Shown here piece by piece: positions 19,251 through 27,643 of a stretch of 64,000 nt of DNA. The position numbers and the translations under genes are program-made. The notes below the pieces were generated by a model, which ran no database searches, was not told where the DNA came from, and saw only the letters and a program-made list of their open reading frames with translations. Each line of letters starts with the position of its first letter. Position 1 is the first letter of the stretch. Source of the DNA: Ewingella sp. CoE-038-23 (GTDB lineage Bacteria; Pseudomonadota; Gammaproteobacteria; Enterobacterales; Enterobacteriaceae); the NCBI RefSeq assembly GCF_040419245.1, contig NZ_JAZHOH010000001.1, forward strand, positions 3,224,001 through 3,288,000. Reading direction: 5' to 3'.

Positions 19251-20540
19251 ATGTTTAAAAACCTACGCTGGATCATCGTCTTCCTGCTGTTCTTGGTCTA
19301 CATGATCAACTACCTCGACCGCGTCGCGCTGTCGATAACTGTGCCGATGATTGAAAAAGAGCTGACCATCAACCCTGAGCAATTCGGGATGATCTTCGGC
19401 AGTTTCTTCTTCGGCTATGCCATCTTTAACTTCATCGGCGGGCTGGCGGTTGATAAGTTCGGCCCGACGCTGGTGCTGGGTATCGCCGTCGGCCTGTGGT
19501 CAATCTTCTGCGGCATGACGGCTATCGCCACCGGCTTCTACTCCATGCTTATCCTGCGCGTGCTGTTCGGGATGGCGGAAGGGCCCATCTGCGCGTCGGC
19601 CAATAAGATGATTAACGGCTGGTTCCCGAAGAAACAGGCGGCCACCGCCATGGGGCTGCTTAGTGCCGGTTCGCCCCTTGGCGGCGCGGTGGCGGGTCCG
19701 ATCGTCGGCTATCTGGCGATCTCCTTTGGCTGGCGTCCGGCGTTTATGGTGATTGCCGCGATTGGTATCGTCTGGATGCTGGTCTGGTTCTTTGTCGTGG
19801 CGGACAACCCGCTGAAAAGTAAGCGCATTTCACCAGATGAGCTGCGTCTCATCGACCAGATGAAAAATGAAAATCTGACCCAAGAAGAGGACTTAGCGCA
19901 GGCCGCACACGGCTTGGGCTACTACCTGCGTCAACCAATCATCTTGGTCACCGCTTTCGCCTTCTTCAGCTACAACTACATTCTGTTCTTCTTCCTCAGC
20001 TGGTTCCCGGCTTATCTGGTCCAGGCCCACGGCTTGAATATCAAAGAGATGAGCCTGACCACGGTGATCCCATGGATTGTCGGCTTCGTCGGCTTGGCGC
20101 TGGGCGGCATCATTTCCGATAAGATTTTCAACATTACCGGACGCCTGTTGCTGTCGCGCAAAATCATTCTGGTGGTCAGCCTGTTAGCCGCGGCGGTTTG
20201 CGTGGCGCTGGCAGGGGTAGTGACCAGCGTGGTGCCGGCAGTGGTGTTGATGTCGATTTCTATCTTCTTCCTCTACACCACCGGCGCTATCTATTGGGCG
20301 ATCATTCAGGACGTGGTGCATAAGTCACGCGTCGGCGGCACCAGCGGATTTATCCATCTGATTGGTAGCGTCTCGGGCATCATCGGCCCGGTAGTGACGG
20401 GGTATATCGTGCAAAACACCGGACGCTTCGACAGCGCCTTTATGCTGGCTGGCGGCGTTGCCGCGCTGGGCGCGATTCTGGTGTTCTTCGTCATTAAACC
20501 GCCTAAACACCTGCCACTCAGCGGCGTAACTCAGGAGTAA
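19251..20540 (+). CDS. MFS transporter, anion:cation symporter family (sugar-acid uptake)
   Basis: This 429-residue, 12-helix MFS protein starts RWIIVFLLFLVYMINYLDRVALS, the signature of the ACS family that includes ExuT, GarP, GudP and DgoT. The loop motif GLAVDKFGP and the segment PKKQAATAMGLLSAGSPLG support this. It follows rspAB and so is the likely importer of the sugar acid handled by RspA/RspB. The exact substrate cannot be named. A GC hairpin terminator follows. Confidence 0.85.
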   Translation: MFKNLRWIIVFLLFLVYMINYLDRVALSITVPMIEKELTINPEQFGMIFGSFFFGYAIFNFIGGLAVDKFGPTLVLGIAVGLWSIFCGMTAIATGFYSMLILRVLFGMAEGPICASANKMINGWFPKKQAATAMGLLSAGSPLGGAVAGPIVGYLAISFGWRPAFMVIAAIGIVWMLVWFFVVADNPLKSKRISPDELRLIDQMKNENLTQEEDLAQAAHGLGYYLRQPIILVTAFAFFSYNYILFFFLSWFPAYLVQAHGLNIKEMSLTTVIPWIVGFVGLALGGIISDKIFNITGRLLLSRKIILVVSLLAAAVCVALAGVVTSVVPAVVLMSISIFFLYTTGAIYWAIIQDVVHKSRVGGTSGFIHLIGSVSGIIGPVVTGYIVQNTGRFDSAFMLAGGVAALGAILVFFVIKPPKHLPLSGVTQE

Positions 20541-20547
20541 TTCTCTC

Positions 20548-20575
20548 CTCCCCGCAGACCTTTTGCGGGGAGTTA
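20548..20575 (+). terminator. Terminator hairpin after the ACS transporter
   Basis: A 9-bp stem CTCCCCGCA/TGCGGGGAG with a 7-base loop is followed by TTATT. Confidence 0.7.
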
Positions 20576-20617
20576 TTCCCTTGGTAAGCCTGCTTTTTAT
20601 CAACCGGAGCCCTGCCT

Positions 20618-21967
20618 ATGTCTCAGGTTTCAACAGCACGTACAGCCGCAAACGCCCATACCCCACAAGAAGAACGCGCACTGTTAAGACGCGTCGCGGG
20701 AGCATCGGCGATTGGCACGGCGGCAGAATATTATGACTTCTTCGCCTACGGCACCGCCGCCGTTCTGTTCTTCGGACAGCTATTTTTCCCCAGCTCAGAT
20801 CCGCTGGTCAGCACCCTCGCCGCCTTTGCGACCTACGCTGTCGGCTTTCTCGCTCGTCCGTTAGGGGGAATTGTCTTTGGGCACATTGGCGATAAAGTTG
20901 GGCGCAAAAAGGCTTTAGTGATCACCATTCTTATCGTCGGTCTGGGGACATTCTGTATTGGGATTCTACCGACCTACGAGAAGATTGGCTTCTGGGCGCC
21001 AGCACTGCTTATCTTCATTCGCGTGCTGCAAGGATTTGGCGTGGGGGGTGAACAGGCCGGGGCAGTGCTGATGACGGCGGAATATTCCCGCCCCGAGCGG
21101 CGCGGCTTCTTCGCCAGTTGGGTGCAGATTGGCGCGCCATTAGGCTTTTTGCTGCCTTCGGCGCTGTTTGCACTGCTCACCTCTACCCTTAGTCCAAGCC
21201 AGATGCTCGATTGGGGCTGGCGCATTCCCTTCCTGCTCAGTCTACTTCTGGTGATAGTCGGGCTGTTTATTCGCCTACGCATTGATGAATCGCCGGTGTT
21301 CGCTGAAATCCGCAAAACCAAGGCGGTGGAGTCGCGTCCGGTAGTCGAAGTGATCAAACTCTATCCGGGCATCATTGCCAAAGGGGTCTGCGCCAAGCTG
21401 ATTGAAGCCTGCGCCTTTGCCATGTTCACGGTGATTATTTTAGCCTTCGGCAAAGCTAACCATCTGAGTGAAAGCATCTTGCTGCAAACCATGATTGTGG
21501 CGGTGATCCTCGAGATATTCGCCATTCCAATAATGGGGCACCTGTCCGACAAAATCGGCCGAAAACCAGTCTATATGGCGGGCGCGCTGCTGCTGGTGGT
21601 TGGCATTATTCCCTTCTTCCTGGTGCTCAAACATGACAGCTTCTGGATGACGCAAATCGCCATGATTTTGGCGCTGACCTTCGGCCACAGCATGTGTTAC
21701 GCACCGCAAGCCTCTTATTTCCCAGAGCTTTTCCCAACGCGAATTCGTTGTAGCGGCATCGCGCTTATCTGGCAAATAGGCTCGCTGATCGGCAGCGGCG
21801 TGCTGGGCTTGATCGCCGTGAAAATTTTGCAGGTCACCGGCGGTGATTACCACGGGCTGGCGATTTACATGATGGTGCTCGGCGTAGTGTCTATCATCGG
21901 GCTGGCCCTGCTCCCGGAAACCGCCCCGCGCAAGTTAAAAGGCGAATATCACAACTGGGGAGGTTAA
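20618..21967 (+). CDS. MFS transporter, metabolite:H+ symporter family
   Basis: This 449-residue, 12-helix carrier of the MHS family (ProP, ShiA, KgtP relatives) contains ASAIGTAAEYYDFFAYGTAAV, the loop motif GHIGDKVGRKKAL, and RVLQGFGVGGEQAGAVLM. Substrates in the family are organic acids, shikimate or compatible solutes, and none can be chosen from sequence. The start is preceded by CCGGAGCCCTGCCT. It is flanked by hairpins on both sides and is probably a single-gene unit. Confidence 0.82.
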   Translation: MSQVSTARTAANAHTPQEERALLRRVAGASAIGTAAEYYDFFAYGTAAVLFFGQLFFPSSDPLVSTLAAFATYAVGFLARPLGGIVFGHIGDKVGRKKALVITILIVGLGTFCIGILPTYEKIGFWAPALLIFIRVLQGFGVGGEQAGAVLMTAEYSRPERRGFFASWVQIGAPLGFLLPSALFALLTSTLSPSQMLDWGWRIPFLLSLLLVIVGLFIRLRIDESPVFAEIRKTKAVESRPVVEVIKLYPGIIAKGVCAKLIEACAFAMFTVIILAFGKANHLSESILLQTMIVAVILEIFAIPIMGHLSDKIGRKPVYMAGALLLVVGIIPFFLVLKHDSFWMTQIAMILALTFGHSMCYAPQASYFPELFPTRIRCSGIALIWQIGSLIGSGVLGLIAVKILQVTGGDYHGLAIYMMVLGVVSIIGLALLPETAPRKLKGEYHNWGG

Positions 21968-21974
21968 ACACGTT

Positions 21975-22001
21975 CAGCGCCTTCGCAGTCAGAAGGCGCT
22001 G
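21975..22001 (+). terminator. Hairpin after the MHS transporter
   Basis: A 9-bp stem CAGCGCCTT/AAGGCGCTG lies 7 bases after the stop. The tail TCTATACTCTTACT is only moderately T-rich. Confidence 0.5.
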
Positions 22002-22211
22002 TCTATACTCTTACTGACGGTTCACTGTCATCCGTGTCTTAACTCGCGTTGGAAATAATCGGTTTGGCTTATTAAAGCGATAGTCGCCCCAGTTGGAACC
22101 ATTGTTGTTGTTATAACTACTTAGCTGAGGGCAAAACAACGGGGTGATAATCCTCGGTGGCGCCCCATAAGCTTGGCTGGTTTCCAGCATTGACTGTTCC
22201 AAGGGGAAATA

Positions 22212-22754
22212 ATGACTTTACTACGCACAATCAAGCACGCTGCCCTACTCTCTTCCGCGTTGGCATTCGCCGGTGTGGCCCATGGCGCAACGATTCAAAC
22301 TGTTCAAATGAATGAAGTCTTTGCCGATGGCACTTCTAAACCCGCCGGAACCATCACGGTCGAAGCAACCCAGTACGGCGTGCTGTTTACGCCTAACCTG
22401 AAGGGCCTGCCGCCGGGCATCCACGGCTTCCACGTCCACACCAATCCGGACTGCGGCCCGGCTAAGCAAGACGGCAAAATGGTGGCCGGTCTGGCCGCCG
22501 GTGGGCATTTCGACCCGGCCCATACTGGCAAGCATGAAGGCCCGTGGGGCAACGGCCACTTGGGCGACCTGCCCGCGCTGTATGTCGGCATGGACGGCAC
22601 CGCGACTTACCCGGTCATGGCTCCACGCCTGAAAATCTCTGACGTTAATGGCCACTCGCTGATGATCCACGCAGGCGGCGACAACCATTCTGACCATCCG
22701 GCCATGCTCGGCGGTGGCGGTGCGCGCATGGTGTGTGGTGTGACTAAATGGTAA
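22212..22754 (+). CDS. sodC: SodC, periplasmic Cu/Zn superoxide dismutase
   Basis: This 180-residue precursor has a signal peptide of about 25 residues ending AHGA. Copper and zinc ligands are visible in [21 protein letters not shown], and [15 protein letters not shown], and the conserved disulfide Cys lies in [11 protein letters not shown]. Length and motifs match the E. coli monomeric SodC type. AAGGGG precedes the start. It removes superoxide in the periplasm, useful against host oxidative bursts. The downstream exported DUF3455 gene overlaps it by 7 bases, so the two are co-translated. Confidence 0.94.
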   Translation: MTLLRTIKHAALLSSALAFAGVAHGATIQTVQMNEVFADGTSKPAGTITVEATQYGVLFTPNLKGLPPGIHGFHVHTNPDCGPAKQDGKMVAGLAAGGHFDPAHTGKHEGPWGNGHLGDLPALYVGMDGTATYPVMAPRLKISDVNGHSLMIHAGGDNHSDHPAMLGGGGARMVCGVTKW

Positions 22755-23281
22755 GTATCACGCGTCCACGTTTAGCATTAGCCACGTTAGCCCTGCTGTC
22801 AGTCGGCGCATGGGCGGGTAACAGCGATACCGTGGCGGGCAGCTGGAAAATGGCCTCTTGGGAGAAGTTACAGACCCAGCTCTATGCGCGCGGGGTGCAG
22901 ATTTATCGCTGCGCCGCCAACGACGACAACCAGACCGGCAAGTGGGTGTTTCAGGCACCAGAGGCCGATCTGTTTAGCGATAAAGCCATGACGGATTTAG
23001 TCGCCAAACACTTCGACGGCCCGCAGTGGCAGGCGCTGGACGGCAGTCAGGTGAGCGGCAAAGTCCGCGCCACCAAGGCCGCGCCCGATGCCAATGATAT
23101 TCCGTGGTTGATTCTGTCCGGCTCGTCGCACCAGCTGCCGGGCATCTTCGCGCACGTCTCGACTATTCAGCGCGTTGACACCCACGGCGGTACCCCCGGC
23201 AAAGCGATTTGCGCCAAGGCGCAGTACGGCGCGACCCTCAAAGTGCCTTATACCGCGACCTATCGCTTCTTCACATCCTAA
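22748..23281 (+). CDS. DUF3455 exported protein, coupled to sodC
   Basis: This 177-residue protein has an N-terminal signal peptide ([16 protein letters not shown]). The mature part carries the DUF3455 pattern: [51 protein letters not shown] and [10 protein letters not shown]. Its function is unknown. The two Cys residues (in YRCA and AICAKA) could form a disulfide. It starts 7 bases inside the end of sodC. This pairing suggests a role alongside SodC in the periplasm, but nothing in the sequence shows what it does. Confidence 0.8.
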   Translation: MVSITRPRLALATLALLSVGAWAGNSDTVAGSWKMASWEKLQTQLYARGVQIYRCAANDDNQTGKWVFQAPEADLFSDKAMTDLVAKHFDGPQWQALDGSQVSGKVRATKAAPDANDIPWLILSGSSHQLPGIFAHVSTIQRVDTHGGTPGKAICAKAQYGATLKVPYTATYRFFTS

Positions 23282-23296
23282 ACAAATGTTAAACAG

Positions 23297-23323
23297 AAAC
23301 GGGCTGAGTGACTCAGTCCGTTT
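23297..23323 (+). terminator. Hairpin after the DUF3455 gene
   Basis: A 12-bp stem AAACGGGCTGAG/CTCAGTCCGTTT (one G-U pair) has loop TGA, with a weak T tail. It ends the sodC unit just before the type III secretion island. Confidence 0.55.
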
Positions 23324-23438
23324 CATTACGAAGGTTTAAGCTTGTTCCCCTTCTTTTCGCCGCTTACACTCACTCAAAAATCGATCATTTCCGGATTATT
23401 CCGAGTCGGTCGCCACAATAAGAAAAATCGTTATCCTC

Positions 23439-24077
23439 ATGCAAACAACCATAAGATTAATGCTCGCCGACGATCACGTTCTGATGCGCGAAGGGCTAAA
23501 ACAGATTTTTAATCTGGATAAACAACTGACCGTGGTCGCGGAAGCGGGCAACGGCGAAGAGGTTTTAGCCGCGCTGGCGCAGACTGAATGCGACATTTTG
23601 CTGCTCGATCTCTCCATGCCCGGCATCAGCGGGACAGAGATGGTGCGCAAAATTGCCAAAGATTGGCCGAGCCTGCCGGTGCTGGTCCTGAGCATGTATA
23701 ACGAGCCGCAGGTGGCGATGACCGTGCTTAACAGCGGCGCGCAGGGCTTTATCACCAAGGATCAGGACCCGCAAACCCTGCTCAACGCCATTCATCGCGT
23801 CAGCCAGCATCAGCGCTATATCGATCCCAGTCTGGCAGAGGCGATCATTTTCTCCAACGGCGACACCAGCGAGCAATATCGCTACGCCACTCTTTCCCAG
23901 CGTGAGAAGCAGATCCTCTCCATGCTGACGCGCGGCGACAGCATTAACGCCATCGCCGACGCGTTGAAAATCAGCAATAAAACGGTGAGTACGCACAAGG
24001 CGCGGATGGTGGAAAAGATGCAGTTCAGCAGTAATGCCGAAATGATCCGTTTCGGCATTAAACATAACCTTTCTTAA
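23439..24077 (+). CDS. hrpY: HrpY, NarL-family response regulator of the Hrp system
   Basis: This 212-residue regulator has a receiver domain (MLADDHVLMREGL, phosphoacceptor Asp57 in LLLLDLSMPG, Lys in FITKDQDP) and a LuxR-type helix-turn-helix from about 145 (LSQREKQILSMLTRGDS ... NKTVSTHKARM). In Erwinia and Pantoea phosphorylated HrpY activates hrpS. No good ribosome site precedes the ATG, so expression may be low. It is convergent with hrpX and overlaps its end by four bases, unlike the co-directional hrpXY operon of other plant-associated Enterobacterales. The assignment rests on the receiver/HTH type plus the hrpX and hrpL neighbours. Confidence 0.88.
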   Translation: MQTTIRLMLADDHVLMREGLKQIFNLDKQLTVVAEAGNGEEVLAALAQTECDILLLDLSMPGISGTEMVRKIAKDWPSLPVLVLSMYNEPQVAMTVLNSGAQGFITKDQDPQTLLNAIHRVSQHQRYIDPSLAEAIIFSNGDTSEQYRYATLSQREKQILSMLTRGDSINAIADALKISNKTVSTHKARMVEKMQFSSNAEMIRFGIKHNLS

Positions 24078-25510
24078 TATGATGCTGGTAATTCACCCGT
24101 GATGCGCACGTGAGTTCCCTGCTGCGGCTGGCTACAAAACTGTAATTCCCAGCCCAGCATGGTGCAGCGCTCGCGCATGCCCAGCAGGCCAAAAGCGGTA
24201 GAAGGCACGCTGTTGACGTCAAAGCCCTGGCCATTGTCGCGCACGTCAATAGCCAGCGAACTCCCGGTCTGAACCACTTTGATATGCACACGGCTGGCCT
24301 GCGCGTGGCGATATACATTGGTCAGCGACTCCTGCACCACGCGGAAAATCGCCGTGGTGTGCTCGTCGGAAAGCGCAATGTCATCCTCGCTCACCTCCAG
24401 CGTACAGCAGCAGTCGCGGTGATATTTATTCGACTCATCGCGCAGCCATCTTAGCGCCGGGATAAGGCCCATGTTGAGTACCGCCGGACGCAGAATGGTC
24501 GACAGGTCGCGCACAACGCGAATGGTACCGTCGACAAAATCCTTCAGCGCCTGCATCTGCTCGCTGCACTCACGCCCTTCGGCATGCATCAGCGAGATTA
24601 CCACCCGCAGCGTACTCAGCCGCTGGCCCAGCTCGTCATGAATTTCGCGGGCGATGTGCTTGCGCTCGTTCTCCACGCTGACCTGAATTTGCTGGGTCAT
24701 CTGGCGCAGCTGCTCGTGGGTGCGTTTCAGCAGTTGGTCATCTTTGAACTGGCGAGTAATGTCCTGGCCGGTGATCAGCACTGATTTCAGCACGTGGCGA
24801 TCGCTAAATTCCGGGATGAAGCGCAGCTGAAGAATCGACTCCTCTTCGCCATCGAGCTTGCGTAACACGTTCTCGAACAGCTTGCCGGTCTGCACTACGG
24901 AGCGCACCGACAGGGCGATTTGTTGGAACAACAGGCTGTTTTCCAACACGTTTTGTAATGTCTGCCCCACCAGCGGGCCGTCGACATAGTCCAGCCAGCG
25001 CTGGGCCGCCTCATTGGCGTACAGACAGCGCAGATGAGTATCCACGCGCAGCATAACGTCGGGCACGTTTTTCAACATGCCGCGCAGGCTGTTTTCGCGT
25101 TCGTAGTAAAAGCGGTGTAAATCGTTGCGGTGGCGCGTGTCGCAAATCACTATGGTCGCGTGCTGGCGCTGTTGGTAGATAAATCGGCTGGTGCAGACTT
25201 CAGCGGGAATAATGCCCTGCGTCTGGGTGGCATAAAAAACGTTAAATTTGTCGCCGTAGCTGGTGGTTTCCACTTGCCACAGCAGGGCCAAAATATTCTG
25301 TTCCTGATGTCCATGCAGGAAAGAGAGTATGTCTTTGCCATACAGCGTCTGGGCGGTTTCGCCCATTAGCTTCATCGCATGTCGGTTGGCGTAGGCGATC
25401 CGATTATTGTCATCAATGATGTAAACCGATTCGCGCAAATTCTCGAAAGCCGCGTCGGTCAGATTGGTAGCGGCAGATAACTCTTCATGCTGCGGTTGGT
25501 TGTCTAGCAT
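24074..25510 (-). CDS. hrpX: HrpX, cytosolic PAS sensor histidine kinase
   Basis: This 478-residue kinase lacks membrane segments. It has two PAS-like domains at about 20-130 and 135-245 and a NarX-type HisKA_3 dimer domain with REIHDELGQRL (phosphorylated His291). The ATPase domain contains VVQESLTNVYRHAQ, RDNGQGFD and GLLGMRERC. HrpX of Erwinia and Pantoea has this double-PAS cytosolic layout and phosphorylates HrpY. It lies 93 bases downstream of hrpL on the same strand without a terminator between, so read-through from hrpL is possible. Its partner hrpY is on the opposite strand. Confidence 0.9.
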   Translation of the reverse strand: MLDNQPQHEELSAATNLTDAAFENLRESVYIIDDNNRIAYANRHAMKLMGETAQTLYGKDILSFLHGHQEQNILALLWQVETTSYGDKFNVFYATQTQGIIPAEVCTSRFIYQQRQHATIVICDTRHRNDLHRFYYERENSLRGMLKNVPDVMLRVDTHLRCLYANEAAQRWLDYVDGPLVGQTLQNVLENSLLFQQIALSVRSVVQTGKLFENVLRKLDGEEESILQLRFIPEFSDRHVLKSVLITGQDITRQFKDDQLLKRTHEQLRQMTQQIQVSVENERKHIAREIHDELGQRLSTLRVVISLMHAEGRECSEQMQALKDFVDGTIRVVRDLSTILRPAVLNMGLIPALRWLRDESNKYHRDCCCTLEVSEDDIALSDEHTTAIFRVVQESLTNVYRHAQASRVHIKVVQTGSSLAIDVRDNGQGFDVNSVPSTAFGLLGMRERCTMLGWELQFCSQPQQGTHVRITGELPASY

Positions 25511-25603
25511 TGCCGGTTGATCCTGTGGCGCATTAACATCACCCTGCGTTCACAGAACAGGGCAACGTTATTGGCGACCAATTTTCATATTTTTCATGTG
25601 AAA

Positions 25604-26173
25604 TTAGAAAGCGATATCCGGATCAAGCTCGTTTCGCAGTGACTGACGCAGGCGCGACAGCCGGGAACGGACGGTGCCAATCGGGATTGCCATTTCGAGC
25701 GCTACTTCCTGATAGCTAATATCACCGTCGACGATCAGCTGTAACATTTGCTGGGATTCTTCGGGTAGGTGCGCCACAACGCTGAGCACTTTGGTTAAGG
25801 CGCGGTGTCCGGCGGTGAGGTCATCTGGCTTGTCGTGGCAAGGCAGCTGGCTCAGCAGTTCATCGCTCAACTCATCGTGCAGGAAACTGGTGGCCCGCGA
25901 TTTATAATAATTGCGCACCAGATTCAGCGCAATGCCGAAAACCCACGTCTCAGGGCGAGAAGCGCCCGAATACTTATGCTTATTTTTCAACACTTCCAGC
26001 CACGTAGACTGCACTAAATCTTCCACATCAGCATAGTTCGCCACGCGTTTTCGAATGAAGTTAATCAGGCGCTTTTCCTGCTGGCTCATCACGCTCTCCC
26101 AACGAACGGCCGGAACCGGCAGTGGGAAAGGCTGATCCACGTAGTGCATTTCATAATCTAATAATGCTGACAT
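25604..26173 (-). CDS. hrpL: HrpL, ECF sigma factor for the Hrp regulon
   Basis: This 189-residue ECF sigma factor has region 2 in INFIRKRVANYADVEDLVQS with TWLEVLKNKHKY following, and region 4 in DISYQEVALEMAIPIGTVRSRL. The start at 26173 is chosen because AAGGAG lies seven bases upstream and it gives the usual HrpL length; the open frame runs further upstream across the sigma-54 promoter. HrpL directs RNA polymerase to hrp boxes. Its own gene has a sigma-54 element, an IHF site and a candidate HrpS site upstream, and it is divergent from hrpJ. Confidence 0.94.
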   Translation of the reverse strand: MSALLDYEMHYVDQPFPLPVPAVRWESVMSQQEKRLINFIRKRVANYADVEDLVQSTWLEVLKNKHKYSGASRPETWVFGIALNLVRNYYKSRATSFLHDELSDELLSQLPCHDKPDDLTAGHRALTKVLSVVAHLPEESQQMLQLIVDGDISYQEVALEMAIPIGTVRSRLSRLRQSLRNELDPDIAF

Positions 26174-26209
26174 TTGAGAACTCCTTATAAGGGGTGGAGT
26201 TACTCCTAT

Positions 26210-26225
26210 AGCAAGCGCCGTGCCA
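26210..26225 (-). promoter_or_regulatory. Sigma-54 promoter of hrpL
   Basis: On the minus strand the sequence reads TGGCACG-GCGC-TTGCT, a perfect match to the -24/-12 consensus TGGCACG-N4-TTGCW. It lies 37 bases upstream of the hrpL start. This fits HrpS-dependent transcription. Confidence 0.93.
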
Positions 26226-26241
26226 GCATAAAAAACCACTT

Positions 26242-26254
26242 TAACCCATTGATT
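26242..26254 (-). promoter_or_regulatory. IHF site upstream of hrpL
   Basis: The minus-strand sequence AATCAATGGGTTA fits the IHF consensus WATCAANNNNTTR at every position. It lies about 50 bases before the expected hrpL start point, where IHF bends DNA between activator and sigma-54 polymerase. Confidence 0.7.
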
Positions 26255-26319
26255 TATATAAATCACAAAGACGTATTAGGACCATTCTGAGTCTGAAGCG
26301 ACACAGCTTTTTTGGCCAC

Positions 26320-26339
26320 TTGTGCAACTTTTGACACAA
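26320..26339. promoter_or_regulatory. Candidate HrpS upstream activating site for hrpL
   Basis: A dyad TTGTG-N10-CACAA includes TGCAA-CTTT-TGACA, a partial match to the TGCAA-N4-TTGCA dyad described for HrpS. It is about 120-140 bases before the expected hrpL start point, as in other hrpL promoters. The match is imperfect. Confidence 0.5.
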
Positions 26340-26372
26340 ATCCATTCCGGCTTTAAAAATTTCAATTCCTAC

Positions 26373-26400
26373 GGAACCGCGCCGCATTACGCACCACACA
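26373..26400 (+). promoter_or_regulatory. hrp box (HrpL promoter) of the hrpJ operon
   Basis: GGAACC, 15 bases, CCACACA: a perfect match to GGAACC-N15/16-CCACNNA, ending 25 bases before the hrpJ start. Confidence 0.95.
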
Positions 26401-26425
26401 ACTGCATTGACCTGTAGAGGTGTTT

Positions 26426-27595
26426 ATGCGAATTCATCCCCCCCTTCCGAAAGTACATCACCAGATTCAGCCGACGGCCGATGAGCTGAATGACATTGAT
26501 GGTGGCGATAGCGACGACAGCGGTAAGAGCATCACCACTCTGCGCAAGGTGAAATCACCGGCGGTGGAATTTGCCGAAGCCATGGAGAAAGGCGGGACCC
26601 AGCTGGCGGAGTCGATCGAAAGCCGTTCGAAGATTGACGAACAGCGCGCGGCGAATAACCGCCCGACGGGACGGCTGCGGGTGGCTATCGACAAAATCGA
26701 GCGCCTGACCGAGCTGTATCAGCTGCTGGACAACCAACCCTCTTCCACCCAAAGCAGGCAGCAAGGAGCGATTGACGCCCTGACCTCACGCAGCGGCGGC
26801 GCCACGCCGGAAGAGTATGTGTCTGCCGCCGACGGCGACCCGGCGGTGGCGGATACGCTGCTGCGCATGTCATTGGAGAAGGCGCAGAAGAGTCAGGACA
26901 GTGCGGCGATTGAAAGTATTCAGCAGGCGCTGGCCAGCCTTGGCAGCAAGTTCGGCGAGCAGATTGCCGCTGGCGTAAACACCGCCGCCGCTATTTCTCT
27001 ATTTACTACCCAGCCTGAGCAGAAACAGGCGATGCGCCAAATCTATTACAACTCGGTGATTGGTCAGCAATCCTCGGGGTCGATTTTCGACGCCCTGCTC
27101 GATAAGTTCGGCAAAGAGGGGTTTATGCCCGCCCTGCGCACCTTGCAACGCGCGCTAGCCGACGACATTGCCGCGCTGGCTCCGTCGATGACGCCGGTGG
27201 CGCTGCGCAAAGTGCTGAGCGGCCTGAATGACACGCGCTCCATTACCCACACCATGGCGGCGGTCGATACCCTGTTGCAGCGCATGAACAGCAAATATCC
27301 GCACATCTCTCTCGACGGCTCGCAGCTGACCCGCCGCCTGCTCAACCTGACCCAGAACGGCTTCTACGCACGCGACCTGACCAATCTTGGGCAGGAAGTG
27401 GCTGGCTCGCAGCCGCAGCATCAGTCGGTGTTTTTCAACCAGCTTTTGCCGCTGTTACAACAGCTGCCGGCCACCCTGTGGCGCGACGATAAGAACCGTG
27501 GCAGCGCGCTGACTATGCTGCGCTCGCTGATTGGTGAGTACGTCACTTGGGAACAGAAAATGGCCCGACAAACTAAAACATCCACCGGCGGCTAA
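26426..27595 (+). CDS. hrpJ: HrpJ, type III secretion gatekeeper (SctW/YopN family)
   Basis: This 389-residue protein begins the hrpJ-hrcU operon. The N-terminal 90 residues are polar and probably unstructured, as expected for a secreted protein. The rest fits the HrpJ/YopN-TyeA gatekeeper family (KIERLTELYQLLDNQ, then a helical body). Gatekeepers control the switch from translocator to effector export. The ATG at 26426 is preferred to an in-frame GTG two codons upstream; AGAGG precedes it. A perfect hrp box lies directly upstream. hrcV starts 48 bases after its stop. Confidence 0.88.
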   Translation: MRIHPPLPKVHHQIQPTADELNDIDGGDSDDSGKSITTLRKVKSPAVEFAEAMEKGGTQLAESIESRSKIDEQRAANNRPTGRLRVAIDKIERLTELYQLLDNQPSSTQSRQQGAIDALTSRSGGATPEEYVSAADGDPAVADTLLRMSLEKAQKSQDSAAIESIQQALASLGSKFGEQIAAGVNTAAAISLFTTQPEQKQAMRQIYYNSVIGQQSSGSIFDALLDKFGKEGFMPALRTLQRALADDIAALAPSMTPVALRKVLSGLNDTRSITHTMAAVDTLLQRMNSKYPHISLDGSQLTRRLLNLTQNGFYARDLTNLGQEVAGSQPQHQSVFFNQLLPLLQQLPATLWRDDKNRGSALTMLRSLIGEYVTWEQKMARQTKTSTGG

Positions 27596-27643
27596 TGCCC
27601 GTTCGTTACCCATTTTGAGCATGGAGATGGCCTGAGGCTGTAG

